Shown here: piece after piece, positions 6,461 through 10,049 of the stretch | How positions within the stretch are numbered: position 1 is the stretch's first letter | How the letters are laid out: every line of letters begins with the position of its first letter | Program-made: the position numbers and the translations under genes | The notes under the pieces: generated by a model | The model's database searches: none | Told to the model about the DNA's origin: nothing | Seen by the model: the letters and a program-made list of their open reading frames with translations, nothing else | Source of the DNA: Desulfovibrionaceae bacterium | GTDB taxonomy: Bacteria > Pseudomonadota > Gammaproteobacteria > Burkholderiales > Burkholderiaceae_C | DNA length: 10,049 bases | Direction: 5' to 3' | Assembly: GCA_009778355.1 (NCBI GenBank) | Contig: WRJY01000271.1 | Coordinates: forward strand, 1-10,049

Positions 6461-8049
6461 AACCTGGCTTGTCACTGCGGGTCTCGCAGCACCTTGCCCT
6501 GACGCCGCAATTGCAGCAGTCGATCCGGCTGCTGCAACTGTCCACGCTGGAACTGGCCAGCGAAACCGAGCAGATGCTGGAGGACAACCCCTTTCTCGAA
6601 CGCGACGACGACAGCGCCCCGCGCGAGGAATTCGGCCTGGCGCGCGCCGACGCCCCGGTGAGCCAGGGCGATCGGCTCAGCGAGCGCGCCTCTGAAACCG
6701 CCGCCGGCAGCGCCGATGATGCAGGCGCGGACGCCGAAACCGATGCCAATGGCGATGGCCAGGACCCGCTGCAAGACGGTGGTTGGGAAGGCGACGGCAG
6801 CCTGGAACTCTCGCCCGACGACGGCGAATGGGGCGGCGAAGCGCCGGCGCGCGGCGCCAGCGCGCCGGACGAGGACGACGAACTCGACCCCGCCGACCGC
6901 GCCAGCGCCCCGCCATCGCTGGCCGAGCACCTGCGCCGCCAGGCGCTGACCCTGCGCCTGGCGCCCGAGGACGCGGCGGCGCTGCGCTTCTTGATCGAAT
7001 CGCTGAACGACGACGGCTACCTGGAAGACTCGCTGGCCCAACTGGCCGCCACCCTGACCGACGAGGGCGACGAACTGGAGCAGTTGGAAGCGCTGGTGCA
7101 TCGCTTCACGCTGGCGCTCAAGCTGCTGCAATCGCTCGATCCGCCCGGCGTCGGCGCGCGCAACCTGGCCGAATGCCTGACCCTGCAACTGCGCAGCCGC
7201 CAGTCGGCGCCCGGCCTGTGCGCCGGCGAGCAGGCGCTGCTGACCGCGGCGCTGAAAATCTGCGCCCAGCACCACGCCATCGACCTGCTGGCCGCGCGCA
7301 ACGCCAAAAAACTCGCCCAGCTCACTGGCGAGAGCGAGGACGCCGTGCGCGCCGCCATGCGGATCATCGCGCGGCTCGAACCCAAGCCGGGCCGCCAGTT
7401 CGCCGACGTGCGGCACAACATCGTCGTGCCCGACGTCATCGTCAGCGTCGCTGGCAGCCGCGCCGCGCCGCGCTTTAGGGTGCAAATCAACGCCGACGCG
7501 GTGCCGCGCCTGCGCGTGCAGGATCTCTATGCCAAGGCCCTGCGCGGGCGCAAGGGCGGCGAAAACCACGAGGCGCTGGCGCAGCGCCTGAAGGAAGCGC
7601 GCTGGTTCGTCAAGAACATTCAGCAGCGCTTCGACACCATCCTGCTGGTGGCGCGGGCCATCGTCGAGCGGCAGCGCAATTTCTTCATCCACGGCGAGCT
7701 GGCCATGCGCCCGCTGCTGCAGCGCGAGTTGGCTCAGGAACTGGGCCTGAACGAATCCACCATCTCGCGCGTCACCACCGCCAAGTACATGGCAACGCCG
7801 CGCGGCACCTTCGAGTTGAAGCACTTCTTCGGCTCCGCGTTGGGCACCGAGGCCGGCGGCAACGCCTCCAGCACCGCGGTGCGCGCGCTCATCAAGCAGT
7901 TCATCGCCGCCGAAGACAATGCCAGGCCCCTGTCCGACGCCCAGATTGCCGGCATGCTGAAGGAGCAAGGCATCGACTGCGCCCGCCGCACCGTCGCCAA
8001 GTACCGCGAGGGCTTGCGCATTCCCGTGGCCAGCTTGAGAAAACAATGA
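6457..8049 (+). CDS. rpoN: RNA polymerase sigma-54 factor (TTG start)
   Basis: 530 residues. Sigma-54 directs RNA polymerase to -24/-12 promoters that need an AAA+ enhancer-binding activator. Region I is the Gln/Leu-rich N-terminus ('LALTPQLQQSIRLLQLSTLEL', about 13-34) that contacts activator. Region II (about 48-150) is strongly acidic and low in complexity, longer than in E. coli RpoN (477 residues in total). The core-binding domain follows from about 152. A DNA-binding helix-turn-helix lies at about 429-440 (LGLNESTISRVT), and the RpoN box ARRTVAKYRE at 509-518 reads the -24 element. The start is TTG at 6457, overlapping the lptB TGA by 4 nt. It gives the family's usual 'MKxxLxLRxxQ' beginning, so TTG is well supported. 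No Shine-Dalgarno is visible; translational coupling to lptB is likely. Confidence 0.96.
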   Translation: MKPGLSLRVSQHLALTPQLQQSIRLLQLSTLELASETEQMLEDNPFLERDDDSAPREEFGLARADAPVSQGDRLSERASETAAGSADDAGADAETDANGDGQDPLQDGGWEGDGSLELSPDDGEWGGEAPARGASAPDEDDELDPADRASAPPSLAEHLRRQALTLRLAPEDAAALRFLIESLNDDGYLEDSLAQLAATLTDEGDELEQLEALVHRFTLALKLLQSLDPPGVGARNLAECLTLQLRSRQSAPGLCAGEQALLTAALKICAQHHAIDLLAARNAKKLAQLTGESEDAVRAAMRIIARLEPKPGRQFADVRHNIVVPDVIVSVAGSRAAPRFRVQINADAVPRLRVQDLYAKALRGRKGGENHEALAQRLKEARWFVKNIQQRFDTILLVARAIVERQRNFFIHGELAMRPLLQRELAQELGLNESTISRVTTAKYMATPRGTFELKHFFGSALGTEAGGNASSTAVRALIKQFIAAEDNARPLSDAQIAGMLKEQGIDCARRTVAKYREGLRIPVASLRKQ

Positions 8050-8474
8050 ACGCCGTGTTGCCTCTGCATCTGACGCTGGCCGGCCTGTGGGTGGGCTGCG
8101 TGCTGACCGAAGTGTTTTTTGAGCGCGCCCTGCTGGGACACGGGCATGAGCAGGAGCGCGTTCTGGCGCAACTGCACCGCAAGGTGGACTTATGGATCGA
8201 ACTGCCGGCATTGATCGGTGTGTTTTTGACCGGCGGCACAATGCTTCATCGGGCGCAGCGGGATCCGTGGTTGATGGGCAAGGTTGCGTGCGGCTTGCTC
8301 GCGGTGCTGGCCAATCTGTACTGTGTGTATCTGGTATTGCAACGCGCCCGGTGCGCCCAGGCCGGGCAGTGGAAAGCGTTTGAACGCATCGACCACGCCC
8401 AGCACCGCTGGGGCGCCGTGGTGCTGATTGCCTTATTGTTGTCTCTGCTGCAAGGATTGATTCGTGTCAGTTGA
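8046..8474 (+). CDS. Uncharacterised four-helix membrane protein (CopD-like in character)
   Basis: 142 residues with four predicted membrane helices, about 5-24, 50-68, 75-99 and 120-139. Helix 1 has His8 and the 'LWVGCVLTEVFFERALL' pattern, which recalls small CopD/HemJ-like four-helix proteins that carry a His and a W-V-G motif in the first helix. Other His residues are at 32, 34, 44, 68, 117 and 120, which could bind haem or metal if the resemblance is real. I do not recognise a named family with certainty. The ATG overlaps the rpoN stop by 4 nt (ATGA), and the next gene begins 11 nt before this one ends, so it is embedded in the lptA-lptB-rpoN operon. This position downstream of rpoN is usually held by hpf in gammaproteobacteria; the protein bears no resemblance to Hpf. 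Confidence 0.8.
   Translation: MNAVLPLHLTLAGLWVGCVLTEVFFERALLGHGHEQERVLAQLHRKVDLWIELPALIGVFLTGGTMLHRAQRDPWLMGKVACGLLAVLANLYCVYLVLQRARCAQAGQWKAFERIDHAQHRWGAVVLIALLLSLLQGLIRVS
8452..8456 (+). promoter_or_regulatory. Shine-Dalgarno deciding the GTG start of the RNA methyltransferase
   Basis: AAGGA lies 7 nt before the GTG at 8464 and 19 nt before the alternative in-frame ATG at 8476. The spacing favours GTG, which makes the gene overlap the preceding one by 11 nt. The site lies inside the preceding coding sequence. Confidence 0.55.
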
Positions 8475-9876
8475 CATGCACCTGCCCCTGTTTTTGCCCT
8501 GCGCTGGCGGCGTCGAGGGTTTTCTGGCCGACGAGGTACATGGCCTCACGGGCCTGGCCGGCGGCGACCTGCTGGTGCTGCGCGGCGGCGTGCGCGTGCG
8601 CGGCGACTGGGCGCTGGCGCTGCGCCTGAATCTGCAAAGCCGCCTGGCCCAGCGCGTGCTGATCGAACTGGCCGACGCTCCCTACCGCGACGAGCACGAC
8701 CTGTACCGCCTGGCCAGCGGCGTGGCGTGGGAAGACTGGTTCACCGAGCGCCAGAGCTTTCGCGTCGACGTCACCGTCCAGGCCAGCCCGCTGCGCAGCC
8801 TGAACTTCGCCACCTTGCGCATCAAGGACGCGGTGGCCGACCGCTTTCGTCAGATGGCGGGCGGCGTGCGCCCCAGCATCGATACCCGCGCGCCCGACGC
8901 GCGCGTGCAGGCGCACCTGGGCCCCGAGCGCGCGCTGCTGTACATAGACACCAGCGGTGAACCACTGTTCAAACGCGGCTGGCGGCAGGACAAGGGCGAC
9001 GCGCCGCTGAAGGAAACCCTGGCCGCCGCCATGCTGGCCGCCTGCGGCTGGTGGCAGCCCGCCGAGCGGCGCGTGGCCCGCGCGCCGCTGTACGACCCCT
9101 GCTGCGGCTCCGGCACCATCGTCATCGAAGCCGCGCAACTGGCGCTCGGCCTGCCCGCCGGCGGGCAGCGCCGCTTCGCCTTCGAGCGCCTGCGCCCGTT
9201 CGACGCCGGGCAGTGGAACGCCATCAAAAAAGAAGCTGGCGGCGCGGGCCTGTTTTTGAAGCACGCTCCTGATTCACCGCCACAGGCCCCCACCCTGCCT
9301 TCCCCCAGAGGGGGAGGGGCTGTTGCTCCTTCCCCCTCTGGGGGAAGGCAGGGATGGGAGTTTGCGGCGCAAGACGCGCCAACCCCGCTGGTATTCGGCA
9401 GCGACGTGGCCCACCGCATGGTGGACTTTGCCCAGCGCAACGCCGAGCGCGCCGGCGTCGCCCGCGCCGTGCAACTGCGTGGCGGCGACGCGCTGCAACG
9501 CCTGCCGCCAACCCCCCACCCCGGCGTGCTGTTGATGAACCCGCCCTATGGCGAGCGCATCGCCGCCGCCGGCGTGGCGGGGCAGCGCGGGCGCGAAGCC
9601 TTTCAAAGCGGCATGCTGGCGCGCCAGCGCGCCGATGGCGCGGCGGCGGGCAGCGCCGCCGTCAACGCCGGCGACGAATTCTTCGCCCGCCTGGCCGCGC
9701 ACTGGAAAACCCACTACGCCGGCTGGAGCGCCTGGCTGCTGACCCCCGACCTCAAACTGCCCGGACGCCTGCGCCTGAAGGAATCGCGCCGCGTGCCGCT
9801 GTGGAACGGGCCGATCGAATGCCGGCTGTTTCAGTTCACGATCACGCCAAGAGCCACTGATTCCAATTCGCGTTAG
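8464..9876 (+). CDS. THUMP-domain class I SAM-dependent RNA methyltransferase (RlmL/COG0116-like) with in-frame palindrome insertion
   Basis: 470 residues. The family methylates guanine N2 in RNA; E. coli RlmL acts on 23S rRNA, so that substrate is likely but unproven here. An N-terminal THUMP region spans about 45-160, including the conserved 'LRSLNFATLRIKDAVADRFR' stretch, followed by 'YIDTSGEPLFKRGWR' and 'APLKETLAAAML'. The Rossmann methyltransferase core has SAM motif I 'YDPCCGSGT' at 210-218 and the catalytic NPPYGER starting at Asn359. The C-terminal 'LLTPDLKLPGRLRLKESRRVPLWNG' type region is intact. Between the two catalytic motifs, about residues 277-297 are a Pro/Ser/Gly/Arg loop encoded by a 61-nt palindromic repeat, making the protein longer than relatives as I know them. 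The frame is kept, so the enzyme may still work. The GTG start at 8464 is backed by AAGGA at 8452-8456. Confidence 0.9.
   Translation: MSVDMHLPLFLPCAGGVEGFLADEVHGLTGLAGGDLLVLRGGVRVRGDWALALRLNLQSRLAQRVLIELADAPYRDEHDLYRLASGVAWEDWFTERQSFRVDVTVQASPLRSLNFATLRIKDAVADRFRQMAGGVRPSIDTRAPDARVQAHLGPERALLYIDTSGEPLFKRGWRQDKGDAPLKETLAAAMLAACGWWQPAERRVARAPLYDPCCGSGTIVIEAAQLALGLPAGGQRRFAFERLRPFDAGQWNAIKKEAGGAGLFLKHAPDSPPQAPTLPSPRGGGAVAPSPSGGRQGWEFAAQDAPTPLVFGSDVAHRMVDFAQRNAERAGVARAVQLRGGDALQRLPPTPHPGVLLMNPPYGERIAAAGVAGQRGREAFQSGMLARQRADGAAAGSAAVNAGDEFFARLAAHWKTHYAGWSAWLLTPDLKLPGRLRLKESRRVPLWNGPIECRLFQFTITPRATDSNSR
9293..9353. repeat. REP-like palindromic element inserted in frame in the methyltransferase gene
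   Basis: Perfect 23-nt inverted arms (9293-9315 and 9331-9353) flank a 15-nt loop. The arm begins CCCTGCCTTCCCCC and each arm contains its own small hairpin (TCCCCC-AGA-GGGGGA), so the DNA or RNA can fold as one long stem or as two small hairpins. None of the six frames contains a stop codon within it. It encodes about residues 277-297 of the methyltransferase. From memory, CCTTCCCC-type palindromes are scattered as intergenic repeats in Comamonadaceae genomes; this was not checked. No target-site duplication is obvious at its edges. Confidence 0.85.
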
Positions 9877-9887
9877 AAATTTTCATC

Positions 9888-9951
9888 ACCGTTCAGCCTG
9901 AGCTTGGTCGTTGGCCGGCGCCGGCCAACGACCAAGCTCAGTCCGAACGGT
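9888..9951. repeat. 64-nt near-perfect palindrome, REP-like or bidirectional terminator
   Basis: A loop-free palindrome is centred between 9919 and 9920. The inner 22-nt arms (9898-9919 and 9920-9941) are perfect, and pairing continues outward to 9888 and 9951 with two mismatches (9897/9942 and 9895/9944). The outer part, GTTCAGCCTGAGCTTGGTCG, resembles the 'GTTCAGGCTGAGCTTGTCGA' class of intergenic repeats common in Betaproteobacteria (recalled, not searched). It begins 12 nt after the methyltransferase stop, and a short T-rich stretch (TTCTTTATT, 9951-9959) follows the right arm, so it could also end transcription of the lptA operon. Confidence 0.8.
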
Positions 9952-10049
9952 TCTTTATTGAGTCCATCCTGAACAATTCTATTTTCAAGCGGCCGATGCC
10001 TGTTCCGAGCAGTCGAAAGCGATCAGCAGCCTGATAGCCTGCCCCAGCG

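Noticed and set aside
6472..8241. A 589-codon open frame on the minus strand opposite rpoN
   Set aside because: It is a mirror of the rpoN codon pattern with no domain and no plausible start context; rpoN on the other strand is unmistakable.
9294..9353. Assembly error or pseudogenisation of the methyltransferase caused by the palindrome
   Set aside because: The frame stays open, and conserved motifs are intact on both sides, so the gene is better read as functional with an added loop.
9985..10049. Possible C-terminal end of a minus-strand gene entering from the right edge (about 21 codons ending in TGA at 9987-9985)
   Set aside because: Too short to recognise, and another minus-strand frame is also open here; only sequence beyond the window could decide. 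The stretch from 9952 to the end is otherwise without visible features.

Overview
The window is high-GC, densely packed bacterial chromosome. Gene content, protein sequence style and the TAAAAT/TACAAT -10-like boxes close to start codons point to a betaproteobacterium of the order Burkholderiales, most like the Comamonadaceae; this placement is inferred from recognition of the proteins, not from a search. No rRNA, tRNA, CRISPR array, prophage or insertion sequence with a transposase was seen.

Layout. 1-911 (+): the C-terminal half of a LysR-type regulator, cut by the window edge, then a small four-helix DUF2214 membrane protein. 1035-1685 (-): two tandem genes for secreted PsiF-family proteins, each with two Cys-containing PsiF repeats. 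They end against a strong hairpin (981-1011) that separates them from the convergent DUF2214 gene. 1816-4173 (+): argS, then a membrane-anchored SPOR-domain protein 18 nt downstream. 4291-4914 (+): dsbA with an unusual CSHC active site and a twin-arginine-like signal peptide, closed by a clear intrinsic terminator (4933-4957). 5022-9876 (+): a compressed five-gene run, lptA-lptB-rpoN-membrane protein-THUMP RNA methyltransferase, in which every junction overlaps (4, 4, 4 and 11 nt) and the start codons are ATG, GTG, TTG, ATG and GTG. 9877-10049 is noncoding as far as can be seen and contains a 64-nt near-perfect palindrome.

How the genes relate. ArgS charges tRNA-Arg. The SPOR protein and DsbA are envelope proteins (peptidoglycan/septum and periplasmic disulfide formation). 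LptA and LptB belong to the lipopolysaccharide export bridge (LptB2FGC-A-DE), and rpoN (sigma-54) follows lptB as it does in many Proteobacteria. Unlike the classical gammaproteobacterial kdsC-lptC-lptA-lptB-rpoN-hpf-ptsN order, lptC and kdsC are not upstream and hpf/ptsN are not downstream here.

The most unusual signal is a 61-nt palindromic element (perfect 23-nt arms, 15-nt loop) lying in frame inside the RNA methyltransferase gene. It has no stop codon in any of the six frames, so it adds a Pro/Gly/Ser-rich loop between the SAM-binding motif and the NPPY catalytic motif without breaking the gene. A second palindrome of a different sequence follows the same gene. No wholly new multi-gene system is evident; the rest is core-genome content.
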